A stretch of 50,594 nucleotides of DNA from the IMG/VR virus record IMGVR_UViG_3300030060_001384, positions 1 to 50,594 of that record. One strand, written 5' to 3'. The translations under genes were made by a program, and so were the position numbers. The notes under the pieces are model-generated. The model searched no databases, was not told where the DNA came from, and saw nothing but the letters and a program-made list of their open reading frames with translations. Shown one piece after another: positions 25,231 to 32,762 of this stretch (position 1 is its first letter; every line of letters starts with the position of its first letter). This DNA comes from a virus.

Positions 25231-25845
25231 ATGAAACAAGCCACGCTAGTCGATCACGAAAGAATGATTCACAATATCACCAGCGTTTACCGTGACGCCG
25301 ACGAAATACAGCACGCCGAGGGTTTGTTGTGGTACTCCGACGCACAAAAGGCGGCGCACAATATCGCGGTAAAATACGACATTGCGGTTTATATTGTGGT
25401 TGCTGTTATTGCTGCGCTTTCCCCGAATAACAAATGGTCTCGAAATATTGTCAACGCCGATGCCTTGATTGGTGCATTCATCCGGGGCGATGGTCTCTTG
25501 TCGGTGAAGGTCTCGACCTATCACACCATGAAGCGCAAGGCTTGGGATATTTTGGCGGCGCGTCCGGACTACGACGGGGCAAAAGCCATGCTGAAAGGTC
25601 AAAAGATTACGTCCTTTTTCATGGACATTATGGGCGAGTTTAACGTCACGATTGACGGCCATGCACGAAACATTGCCTACGGTGAGCGCGTCGGCTTGAC
25701 TGACGACCGGACAAACATTGGCGTCCGTGAATACCGCGCTTTGCAGGCTGCATATGAAGAGGCAGCACGCCGCGTCGGCCTCATGCCCTACCAATTACAG
25801 GCAATCACTTGGCGCGTCTGGCGCGACCGACACGGCATCAAATAA
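25231..25845 (+). CDS. HhH-GPD glycosylase-like protein
   Basis: In this 204-aa protein a helical N-terminal half (ALSPNNKWSRNIVNADAL) is followed by KGQKITSFFMDIMG and VTIDGHARNIAYG. The pattern, a lysine-containing helix-hairpin-helix-like turn then a V-T-I-D-x-H-A block, resembles the G-x-K...V-D-T-H-V region of Nth/OGG-type DNA glycosylases, with Asp in the catalytic place. I infer base-excision or DNA-binding activity. The Cys cluster of Nth is absent. Similar proteins occur in other phages, but I recall no assigned function. Confidence 0.5.
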   Translation: MKQATLVDHERMIHNITSVYRDADEIQHAEGLLWYSDAQKAAHNIAVKYDIAVYIVVAVIAALSPNNKWSRNIVNADALIGAFIRGDGLLSVKVSTYHTMKRKAWDILAARPDYDGAKAMLKGQKITSFFMDIMGEFNVTIDGHARNIAYGERVGLTDDRTNIGVREYRALQAAYEEAARRVGLMPYQLQAITWRVWRDRHGIK

Positions 25846-25885
25846 TGTCAGCGCCATGCCTCAAATATTGTCAGCGCCATGCCTC
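25846..25885 (+). repeat. two 17-bp direct repeats after the HhH-like gene
   Basis: TGTCAGCGCCATGCCTC occurs at 25846-25862 and 25869-25885 (23-bp period). Each copy is joined to an AATAWTGTCAG-type unit (25841 and 25864). They mark the border where the GC-rich stretch begins. Confidence 0.75.
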
Positions 25886-26092
25886 TAGTTTGGGGATCGG
25901 TTGGGGGTTTCCTGCGCCATTGTTCGGGGGCGGGACTGTCGGGCCGGTCAGCGGTTGCCGCGAGTCGCGGGGCGGCAACCAACTTTTGCCGGGGCTGCAA
26001 AACTTTTTTGCGCCCGGGGCTTCAACTGGTGCAAAACCTGTGCCATGATTCGGGTGCTGGCGATCTTGCCAGCCAGAAAAGGAGAACAAGCT
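25886..26092. other. GC-rich non-coding region with hairpins
   Basis: About 200 bp with a base composition clearly more GC-rich than the flanks. It can form a long hairpin of GGTTGCCG with CGGCAACC (around 25951-25980) and a second, GCAAAA with TTTTGC separated by CTT (near 25997-26011). A reading frame across it (25845-26048) is Gly/Pro-rich and unconvincing. It lies directly upstream of the DUF932-like gene and may hold its regulation. Confidence 0.45.
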
Positions 26093-27118
26093 ATGCTTGA
26101 TTTAGTACCGACTAACGATGCCATCCGCCCGGTGGGTGACGGCTGGGAATACCGTCACAACCATGTTGACGATCTGTCACTGTATACCGATCACTGCCGA
26201 ATCCGGCGGATTCCGATCGTTGCCATGCGGCCATATTACAGCGACCTGCACGGCACGGTGGAAGAGCCGCATAATATGGATGACTTCCATGCTCTTTATA
26301 ACGCCGCGACCGATCAGGTGCTTTCGACCCGGCCTATCGGGAAGACCTACAAGCTTGTTCCCCATGATCAGCTTTTTGCGGCGCAAGCCGAGAAGCTTTC
26401 CGAGGGGGACTTGCCGACCGGTAACGTGACGGTGACCGACCGGCTCTATGACGGGGGACTCCGGGCGCATCGAACCATCCACTTCAACGACCTGTCCGAG
26501 AACATCGAACACTTACAGGACCGGGTGGTTTACCGCATGGACATTTTCAATTCGGTGGACATGTCGTGGAGCTTCCAAATATTCAGCGGGGCTTATCGCG
26601 ACCTGTGCCGGAATACTTTGGTGTTCGGTGGCGAGAAGGCATATCACCAGAAGCGCAAGCACACCAAAAACCTGTCCGTCGGGGCTTTGATTAGCAAGGC
26701 GGCAATGGGGCTTGAATTCTGGCAAAACAACCGGGACCAGATGCAACTGTGGCGGGGCCGTGCCATGAACAGCCAGCAATTCGCCGCGCTGCTGGCCGAT
26801 ACCATCTGCAAGAAAAACGACGCGGCAGCGGAAGCCGGGCAGGGTGACGGTCTCAACCGGCGGCTGATGAATTACCTACTGCACCGCTTCGAGGAAGAAG
26901 AGCGGGAACTGGGCCGGACCATGTGGGCCGGTTATAACGCTCTGACCCATTGGTCAACGCATCTCGACACCGAGTGGACAGACGACGACGGGAAGACATG
27001 GAAGACGGGCCGCAAGGATGCCCGGCCTCATTATGTCGCGCGGTCCCGCTCTGACGCTGTCCGGACGGTGATCGAATCCGACCGGTGGCGAGACATGGAA
27101 GGATTAGCCTTTGCATGA
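26093..27118 (+). CDS. DUF932-like phage/plasmid protein
   Basis: This 341-aa protein has the central block RDLCRNTLVFGGEKAYHQKRKHT followed by a helical half (AALLADTICKKND). It resembles the DUF932 family of phage- and plasmid-encoded proteins, whose members share a C-x-N-x-(L/M)-V-F...RHT core; biochemical function is unknown. The ATG is preceded by AAAAGGAG. Base usage is GC-rich compared with the genes to the left, which suggests a different origin. It ends overlapping a possible tiny membrane peptide. Confidence 0.6.
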   Translation: MLDLVPTNDAIRPVGDGWEYRHNHVDDLSLYTDHCRIRRIPIVAMRPYYSDLHGTVEEPHNMDDFHALYNAATDQVLSTRPIGKTYKLVPHDQLFAAQAEKLSEGDLPTGNVTVTDRLYDGGLRAHRTIHFNDLSENIEHLQDRVVYRMDIFNSVDMSWSFQIFSGAYRDLCRNTLVFGGEKAYHQKRKHTKNLSVGALISKAAMGLEFWQNNRDQMQLWRGRAMNSQQFAALLADTICKKNDAAAEAGQGDGLNRRLMNYLLHRFEEEERELGRTMWAGYNALTHWSTHLDTEWTDDDGKTWKTGRKDARPHYVARSRSDAVRTVIESDRWRDMEGLAFA

Positions 27119-27188
27119 TCTTATAGCCTCAATATTCCGGCTTTGCTGGATTCTCTTGTTGGTGATCATCATTGCCAGCATCATTTAG
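27111..27188 (+). CDS. possible 25-aa hydrophobic peptide (TTG start)
   Basis: TTG at 27111 has AAGGA exactly 7 nt upstream and opens a 25-residue frame with the core LCWILLLVIIIASII. It would be a single membrane span. It overlaps the previous stop by 8 nt and lies before the winged-helix gene. The placement suggests translational coupling, but the frame is short and could be chance. Confidence 0.35.
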   Translation: MHDLIASIFRLCWILLLVIIIASII

Positions 27189-27207
27189 AACGAAAGGAAC
27201 CAAAACG

Positions 27208-27648
27208 ATGAATATCCCGAAAACACTTCTGAACGATGTTCGCAAGCTTGCGGACCGGTTCGAACAGGTTGTCCGTCAGGACGAACGCAAGCGCCTGTTA
27301 GCGAAATTCCGTGCTGAGACTGGGCGCAAGCCAGTCGCAAAGCCGCAGCCGTTGTATCCCGTGACCGGGCTGCATGGTGAGCCGCTTGTCGAGGTGGCAT
27401 CCGTGCCGGTGAAGACTGTGGCCCAAAATGTGGATATCGGCCCGGGCCATCACCGGCTTCTGGCGGAATTGGCAAAGGGCTATCAGGCCGCGCCAACCAT
27501 GGCCGGAAACCTCGGGCTTACCCGTCTCACTGTGGTCCGGTATCTGTCCGACCTCCGCAAGGCAGGCTATCCGATCAAGGCAAAAAGCACGGGCCGTCGG
27601 GCTGCTGGCCGCTACCAGAAGATATACCGGCTTGACCAGACCGGTTGA
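27208..27648 (+). CDS. winged helix-turn-helix regulator
   Basis: This 146-aa protein has a basic helical N-terminus (RKLADRFEQVVRQDERKRL), then a C-terminal DNA-binding domain: HHRLLAELAKGYQ, TMAGNLGLTRLTVVRYLSDL (helix-turn-helix) and a GYPIKAKSTG wing. It likely controls early or late transcription, possibly through the palindromes nearby. Start 27208 has AAAGGA upstream; the earlier in-frame ATG-less extension was rejected. GC-rich like its neighbours. Confidence 0.65.
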   Translation: MNIPKTLLNDVRKLADRFEQVVRQDERKRLLAKFRAETGRKPVAKPQPLYPVTGLHGEPLVEVASVPVKTVAQNVDIGPGHHRLLAELAKGYQAAPTMAGNLGLTRLTVVRYLSDLRKAGYPIKAKSTGRRAAGRYQKIYRLDQTG

Positions 27649-27703
27649 CCTGTGGCTATAATTCGGGGCGGTCCAGATCGGGCCGCCTCAACTTTTGCAA
27701 AAG
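27632..27703 (+). promoter_or_regulatory. promoter, hairpin and palindrome before 27715
   Basis: TTGACC (27632-27637) and TATAAT (27657-27662) are separated by 19 nt. Just downstream an 8-bp stem (27667-27674 with 27680-27687, one G-U pair) could terminate or attenuate. Next, CTTTTGCAAAAG (27692-27703) is a perfect 12-bp palindrome that overlaps the ribosome-binding site AAAAGGAG. This is a compact control element for the gene at 27715. Confidence 0.5.
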
Positions 27704-27714
27704 GAGACGAAACA

Positions 27715-27936
27715 ATGCAAAGCCTGATCAAAAACGAACTGACCACATCTGAAGCCGCCGACGTTTTCGCCATCACCGAACACGAGCTAAAGGTGTTGCG
27801 GTATCACCTCGATGCCATCAACAACCAAATCCGGGGACTAGAGGCATTCATGGATTCCATGGGCTTCACTAGCTGGATCGGTAGCGAATCCCCTCGTTCG
27901 ATCAAGAAGGCAGAATTCACGGTGAAGACCGATTAA
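27715..27936 (+). CDS. small acidic helical protein
   Basis: This 73-aa protein begins MQSLIKNELTTSEAADVF and is mostly helical, with possible coiled coil (ELKVLRYHLDAINNQIRGLEAF). AAAAGGAG precedes the ATG by 8 nt, inside the palindrome. It is the last gene of the rightward early block, followed by a terminator. Function unknown. Confidence 0.55.
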   Translation: MQSLIKNELTTSEAADVFAITEHELKVLRYHLDAINNQIRGLEAFMDSMGFTSWIGSESPRSIKKAEFTVKTD

Positions 27937-27986
27937 CCTGTTCCGCTTCCCGGTGCGGCGGTAATAGCCCGGGTTTTTCCTCCATA

Positions 27987-28036
27987 CCGGTCAGTGACCG
28001 GCACTTGCCCCCGGCCATAGCGTCGGGGGTTTTTTT
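27987..28036 (+). terminator. intrinsic terminator after the early block
   Basis: CCCCCG (28008-28013) and CGGGGG (28024-28029) form a GC stem with a 10-nt loop, followed by seven T (28030-28036). Just upstream, CCGGTCA-G-TGACCGG (27987-28001) is a perfect interrupted palindrome that may add to the structure or be an operator. Position at the end of the early operon supports termination. Confidence 0.75.
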
Positions 28037-28511
28037 GTGGGCATGACCCACAATAATGGCTTGGCGGTTGAACTGGCGGGATAAATCCGGCGGTCTGTTG
28101 TTCGGGTAATGCTGCGCCGGGTGACCTCAAACGACAGCCCGGCGGGTTTTCGATATGGCAAAACTTGTCAGACCAGCAAGAAAGCCGCACACGTTTGACC
28201 AGTAAGGGCAGACTGTTGGTTCCCGGTCAGTAAATATTCTGTCAGGCGGTCAGATGGCGGATCGGCGATGGACAGCCCCTAATAGGGGGTCGCAAGGGCC
28301 ACCGGGGGGCTACCCATACCTGTATGCAACCCCGGCATATTTTTTGTATTTTTTTGTTTTTTGTATGGATAAGTGGGCATGACCCGTCATACAGCCCCGG
28401 CATGCTATGTCAGCATGACCCCCAGTGTAGAACTGAGGGGATATATCCCGGCGGGTACTAGACCCAGTCTACATACGGATGTTTACTTTGTCAAGTATTT
28501 TGTTTTTTCTG
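28037..28511. other. non-coding region upstream of terminase (repeats, T-tracts)
   Basis: No convincing gene lies between 28037 and 28511. GTGGGCATGACCC occurs at 28037-28049 and 28373-28385. CATGCT and AGCATG (28401-28417) form an inverted repeat, and CCCCGGCAT occurs twice. A strongly T-rich stretch (about 28341-28367) follows a GC-rich one. Such architecture next to the terminase genes would fit a packaging start site or replication origin; this is inference. Confidence 0.45.
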
Positions 28512-28540
28512 TTGACAATCAGTGTTACTAGCCCTAATAT
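28512..28540 (+). promoter_or_regulatory. sigma70-type promoter for terminase/late block
   Basis: A perfect -35 TTGACA (28512-28517) and TAATAT (28535-28540) are separated by 17 nt. Transcription from about 28547 would give a leader of about 110 nt before the small terminase ATG. TTGTCAA at 28488-28494 is the inverted copy of TTGACAA and gives a leftward TTGACA with TAGACT 16 nt away, so the element may be divergent. Confidence 0.55.
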
Positions 28541-28656
28541 TGTATCGTGGGCCGTTTCATACACGGTATATTCCCACAAATCTGTGCAATTACGCCTGTA
28601 ACCACGGTGAATAAGGCTGATTGAGACGCCCACACCCTCTTTTTTACATAAAAACA

Positions 28657-29058
28657 ATGAATCTGCTTCCAAAACAGTACAAAGAGCGGGTATTAACCCC
28701 TCAACAGAGCCAGTTTCTTGAGCTTTTGTTTGAAAACGGTGGAAATGTAACCCAAGCTGCCGTAGATGCGGGGTATTCCCGTGGTTCTGCCCAGTGGCTG
28801 AAGCAAACATTGGCAGATGAGATCATTGAACGCACAAAAAGCATACTTTCAGTAAATGCAATAAAGGCAGCAAACCGTGTAGTCTCCACAATTGACAATC
28901 CCGCCCCCGAACGAGGTGACGAACTACGGCTAAGAGCCGCTGAATCGTTGCTTAACCGCGTAGGAGTTGCAAAACAAGAGACACACAACCACAATGTACA
29001 AGCAATACACGGTGTGGTGCTGTTGCCCCCAAAGAGTGAAGTAGTGATTGATGGCTGA
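28657..29058 (+). CDS. terminase small subunit
   Basis: This 133-aa protein contains a helix-turn-helix near residues 25-50 (GNVTQAAVDAGYSRGSAQWL), typical of terminase small subunits that recognise the packaging site. It ends just before and overlapping the large terminase gene, the standard order. ATG 28657 is chosen over an upstream TTG at 28621. No clear Shine-Dalgarno sequence precedes it, which is unusual for this genome. Confidence 0.75.
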   Translation: MNLLPKQYKERVLTPQQSQFLELLFENGGNVTQAAVDAGYSRGSAQWLKQTLADEIIERTKSILSVNAIKAANRVVSTIDNPAPERGDELRLRAAESLLNRVGVAKQETHNHNVQAIHGVVLLPPKSEVVIDG

Positions 29059-30742
29059 ACAAGCCCCCAAGAGGCGCGGTAGACCTAAAAAAGACCCTAA
29101 CGCACCCAAGGCCACGTACAACCTGTCTACAAAGGAACGTGCCCGTCGTGCAGCTACAAAGCGGGTAAACGCCGCCAAGAAGCGTGCAGAGAAATCAACC
29201 AAAGCCGCAGAGGATAGACGCAGATATGCCCGAAAGCTTGAACAAACTACAACAAAAGTTGAAAAAGCTCTGGTTGGGAACGAGTCTGCCACAATCGATC
29301 TTGGGGATTTGGATGCTTTACCTGACGCGGTATCGGACCTTGTTGGAGAAAGTGAAGTTGTTTTCCAACCGAATGACGGACCTCAGACAGACTTTTTATC
29401 GGCGGGTGAGCGAGACGTACTCTACGGCGGTGCTGCCGGTGGTGGAAAAAGCTTTGCACTTCTTGCTGATCCGCTACGTTACTGTCACAATCCTAATCAT
29501 CGTGGTCTTCTTCTCCGTCGTACACTGGATGAACTTACCGAACTGATCGACAAGTCCCGCCAACTGTACCCCAAAGCCTTTCCCGGGGCAAAGTTCCGCG
29601 AATCCAAGTCAACATGGGTATTCCCCTCTGGAGCCACGATTTGGTTCACCTATCTTGACAAAGACAAGGACGTGACGCGCTTTCAGGGTCAGGCATTCAA
29701 CTGGATAGGCATAGATGAGATTACCCAGTATCCTACACCCTATGTCTGGGATTACTTGCGTTCTCGCCTTCGTACTACTGATCCTGAACTCCAGCAACAC
29801 CTGTACATGCGCTGCACAGCCAACCCCGGAGGAGTGGGTGGTTGGTGGGTCAAGAAAACATACATTGAAGATGTGGAACCAAACAAGCCTTTTCCTGCCT
29901 TTGATATAGAAACAAAAACACCCTTTCTGTGGCCCAACGGTCACGAGAAGGCAGGTCAGCCGTTGTTCTTTCGTAAATTTGTCCCGGCACGGCTGACCGA
30001 CAATCCCTACCTCATGGCAGATGGTCAATACGAGGCCATGTTGAGGTCGCTCCCCGAAGTCGAACGAAAGAGGCTTCTAGAAGGTGATTGGGACGTGGCG
30101 GAGGGAGCGGCCTTCCCCGAGTTTTCAAGGAGTCGGCACGTTGTCGAACATTTCGAACTACCTACCAATTGGCCACGAATACGGGCGGCGGACTACGGCT
30201 ATGCGAGTCCGTCGTGCGTTCTGTGGGGGGCTATTGACTGGGATAATAATATCTGGATATATCGCGAACTATATGTCAAACACTTGACAGCAGAGCAACT
30301 AGCTGATAAAATAATGGAAGCAGAACAACTTGATCCAACACCACACTACACCGTGTTGGACTCGTCGTGCTGGAACAAGACAGGATTCGGCCCGTCTATT
30401 GCAGAAACAATGATGCGTGTTGGTGTTCGTTGGACACCCTCTGATCGCAACCGTGTCCAAGGCAAGATGGAAATACACCGCCGTCTTGCTGACGATCCCT
30501 ACACAGAAGAACCACGACTACGTATCTTCTCCAGTTGCCAAAATATAATCAAGCAACTTGCTGGCATACCACTCTCCAAGTCAAACAGTGAAGACGTAGA
30601 TACAAAGTCCGAAGACCACGCCTACGATGCTCTGCGATATATGCTGATGACACGCATGAGCGGGTACACATCAATACACAAACAACTTGGTGCAATCAAG
30701 AGTCAAGTGTACCAAGTCCAAGATGAGACCTTTGGATACTGA
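29051..30742 (+). CDS. terminase large subunit (packaging ATPase-nuclease)
   Basis: This 563-aa protein is the motor that packages DNA into the procapsid and cuts it. Walker A is GGAAGGGKS (about residues 126-134), and Walker B is WIGIDEITQY. The C-terminal RNase H-like nuclease has ADYGY, TVLDSSCW and EDHAYDALRY acidic motifs. The N-terminus carries an AT-hook-like KRRGRPKKDP followed by a long Lys/Ala-rich helix, an unusual addition. ATG 29051 overlaps the small subunit stop by 8 nt. Confidence 0.93.
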   Translation: MAEQAPKRRGRPKKDPNAPKATYNLSTKERARRAATKRVNAAKKRAEKSTKAAEDRRRYARKLEQTTTKVEKALVGNESATIDLGDLDALPDAVSDLVGESEVVFQPNDGPQTDFLSAGERDVLYGGAAGGGKSFALLADPLRYCHNPNHRGLLLRRTLDELTELIDKSRQLYPKAFPGAKFRESKSTWVFPSGATIWFTYLDKDKDVTRFQGQAFNWIGIDEITQYPTPYVWDYLRSRLRTTDPELQQHLYMRCTANPGGVGGWWVKKTYIEDVEPNKPFPAFDIETKTPFLWPNGHEKAGQPLFFRKFVPARLTDNPYLMADGQYEAMLRSLPEVERKRLLEGDWDVAEGAAFPEFSRSRHVVEHFELPTNWPRIRAADYGYASPSCVLWGAIDWDNNIWIYRELYVKHLTAEQLADKIMEAEQLDPTPHYTVLDSSCWNKTGFGPSIAETMMRVGVRWTPSDRNRVQGKMEIHRRLADDPYTEEPRLRIFSSCQNIIKQLAGIPLSKSNSEDVDTKSEDHAYDALRYMLMTRMSGYTSIHKQLGAIKSQVYQVQDETFGY

Positions 30743-32736
30743 TGATCCTTACAGAAATTGAATTCATTACGAAGGCAGAAGCAGGCACCGTAACTGTTCA
30801 AGAAGTTGTGGATTACGCACTGGAAAATGCACAGCGACTTGATGCGCTACCGACGCACGTCAAAGGCGCTAAACGTGTTCTTAATAACATACGGGAGTTG
30901 GGCCTTGATCCTAACATGCCGTACGCTGAACTCCGTGATCACGCTTTCAAGTTCTCGGAAGAGGGAACTCCGGAAGGTGTTCCAATCAAAAACAGAGCGT
31001 ATAATTTACAAAATTTAGAAAGCATTGTTCGACCCATATTCGAAGATTACGGTCTAACAGCAAAAAAGACGTCTGACATTACCACCGATACGGGACAAGT
31101 TGTACCCGGAAAAACCATGTACCCGCAACTCGCGGGTAAAGGTTCAAAGACAGGCGCAGGAACCCAGCGTAGCACCGTAACCACTGGTGCCTTAGAAATG
31201 CAGGGGCTGTTGCCCAAAGCTGACTTAGATGAAATCTATAAGGAAGCAATGCCCCTGATCCGAGCCGAATATGGTGACAAGATCGCTGATGTTATTGAGT
31301 ATCACTACACCACTGGAAACAGACCCGAACAACTTCTAGGACTTACAGAGGACTCTAAAAAACGTCTTACAAAAAATAAAGTGACAATAGACACTAGAAA
31401 AAATACCATTAGTGTTGCAGAGAGAAAAGTAGTATCTAAAAAAGATAACAAGGGGCGTCCTCGCCTGACGTTTGACTTAGATTCTCCTACTGGTCAGCTT
31501 CTTAAAAGAAACTATGATGCAGCATCAACTGCGTCGTCCAAGCTGTTTGACGTTAGCGAAACAGAGTTTGATGAGGCGTTTGGCAAGCACATTAGTCCTC
31601 GACTAGAAAAATATGCAGATGTTTTACCTCTAGCAGTTACGGATAAAAAACGCGGCCCTGACGGAAAAATTATAGTTACAGAAACCCCTGTAACAACCAA
31701 GTCTGCTATTCGTCACATTATCCCTAGATATTTAGTTGAGGAATTTGAAGTTCCTGACAATCTTGTAGAAGGTATGATGGGCCATGTCAATGCTTCGACT
31801 CTTCGCAAGCATTACGTGGGCATGGTTCCAGAAAAAAGGATTCCTCAACTACTTGCCGATCCGTCTCAATTCAGTATCGATATTGACGCCAAAGGAAATA
31901 GAGGTGCAATCGATGTAGAAATGTTAAGCGAAGAGGATCGCTTAGAGCTTGCCGCTGCACAAAAGTCCGAAAGAATTGCAGAGGCGCAGGCAGGTCAAAA
32001 GAAAGCAGAGGCTGCGGGTGCGGCAGCAGAAAAAGAGCGGATTGAAACTCTCGCAAGTATATCATCAGAAGATGTCGAAGCAGCGGCACAAGCACAGGCA
32101 AACATAGCCGCTCGTACAGAAGAATTAGAACAACAATTCGAAACTGATGCAAAAATAAAAAGAAGACAAAACGCAGTAGAACGAGGGAATGACGCTAAAA
32201 ACGATATGATGTCTCGTTTTGGTCGTAAAAGAATTCCTCCCTCTCTTAAAACAGTTGCGCTGACGACGTTGGGCGCTGCTGTGACTGCTTTGGGTGCGTT
32301 TCCTCCTACAAGAGCAATAGCAAAGACTGCAGAAGTGGGTCTAGAGGCGCTAGGAGCGTACGGCTCTACCCAAGAGGGTCTCTCTACGCGAGAGCAAATG
32401 ATAAGAATGGGCGTGGCTCCTCCACTCGCTACGGCTGCAGGTGTAGCTAAAGGAGTTGCAGACTTTGTTTCTCCAGTGCCGGAACAGCCGGTTGTAGCTG
32501 ATCCCTTTTCCACGCGTCCTATTGATCGTATTGCTGCAGAGGATGCGGAGGTCGCCCAAAGCCTACAGGCTTCCGGTAAAATGGAACCCGTCGATATTCC
32601 TGATCCTGTTCCGTCAGAACCTCCGATGGCTGCACAGGGCTTTGCACAAAGACGGAATCAAGCACGCACAGCCGCAATACGGGGTGAAGAAACTCCGTTG
32701 GCTGAATCATTTCTTTATGGCGGTATTGTCCGCTAA
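30742..32736 (+). CDS. tyrosine recombinase-like protein with long C-terminal extension
   Basis: In this 664-aa protein residues 15-105 look like a helical core-binding domain. Residues 155-365 match the tyrosine recombinase catalytic fold: TTGNRPEQLLGL (Arg194), a Lys-rich hairpin (KVVSKKD, 229-235), SAIRH (Arg324, Ser321 in place of the usual His), GMMGH (His348) and TLRKHYVG (Tyr358). Residues 380-664 are Ala/Glu/Gln-rich coiled coil, then a hydrophobic stretch near 500-535 and a Pro-rich end, like virion proteins. It sits between terminase and portal. It may be an integrase, or a recombinase used in or delivered by the virion. Confidence 0.65.
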   Translation: MILTEIEFITKAEAGTVTVQEVVDYALENAQRLDALPTHVKGAKRVLNNIRELGLDPNMPYAELRDHAFKFSEEGTPEGVPIKNRAYNLQNLESIVRPIFEDYGLTAKKTSDITTDTGQVVPGKTMYPQLAGKGSKTGAGTQRSTVTTGALEMQGLLPKADLDEIYKEAMPLIRAEYGDKIADVIEYHYTTGNRPEQLLGLTEDSKKRLTKNKVTIDTRKNTISVAERKVVSKKDNKGRPRLTFDLDSPTGQLLKRNYDAASTASSKLFDVSETEFDEAFGKHISPRLEKYADVLPLAVTDKKRGPDGKIIVTETPVTTKSAIRHIIPRYLVEEFEVPDNLVEGMMGHVNASTLRKHYVGMVPEKRIPQLLADPSQFSIDIDAKGNRGAIDVEMLSEEDRLELAAAQKSERIAEAQAGQKKAEAAGAAAEKERIETLASISSEDVEAAAQAQANIAARTEELEQQFETDAKIKRRQNAVERGNDAKNDMMSRFGRKRIPPSLKTVALTTLGAAVTALGAFPPTRAIAKTAEVGLEALGAYGSTQEGLSTREQMIRMGVAPPLATAAGVAKGVADFVSPVPEQPVVADPFSTRPIDRIAAEDAEVAQSLQASGKMEPVDIPDPVPSEPPMAAQGFAQRRNQARTAAIRGEETPLAESFLYGGIVR

Positions 32737-32762
32737 CAACCCCAACGAACAGGGAGCTAATA

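Noticed and set aside
25845-26048. 67-aa frame starting in the TGTCAGCGCCATG repeat
   Set aside because: The product is Gly/Pro/Cys-rich with no ordered pattern, no Shine-Dalgarno sequence, and it runs through two hairpins. Treated as non-coding GC-rich control sequence.
27937-28620. tRNA genes in the long non-coding gap
   Set aside because: I looked for cloverleaf arms with a T-loop GTTC-type sequence and CCA-like end and found none. A covariance-model scan would be decisive.
28469-28810. 113-codon minus-strand frame across the terminase promoter and start
   Set aside because: Lacks a ribosome-binding site, overlaps the small terminase gene, and its product has no recognisable pattern. The leftward promoter-like site lies downstream of most of it.
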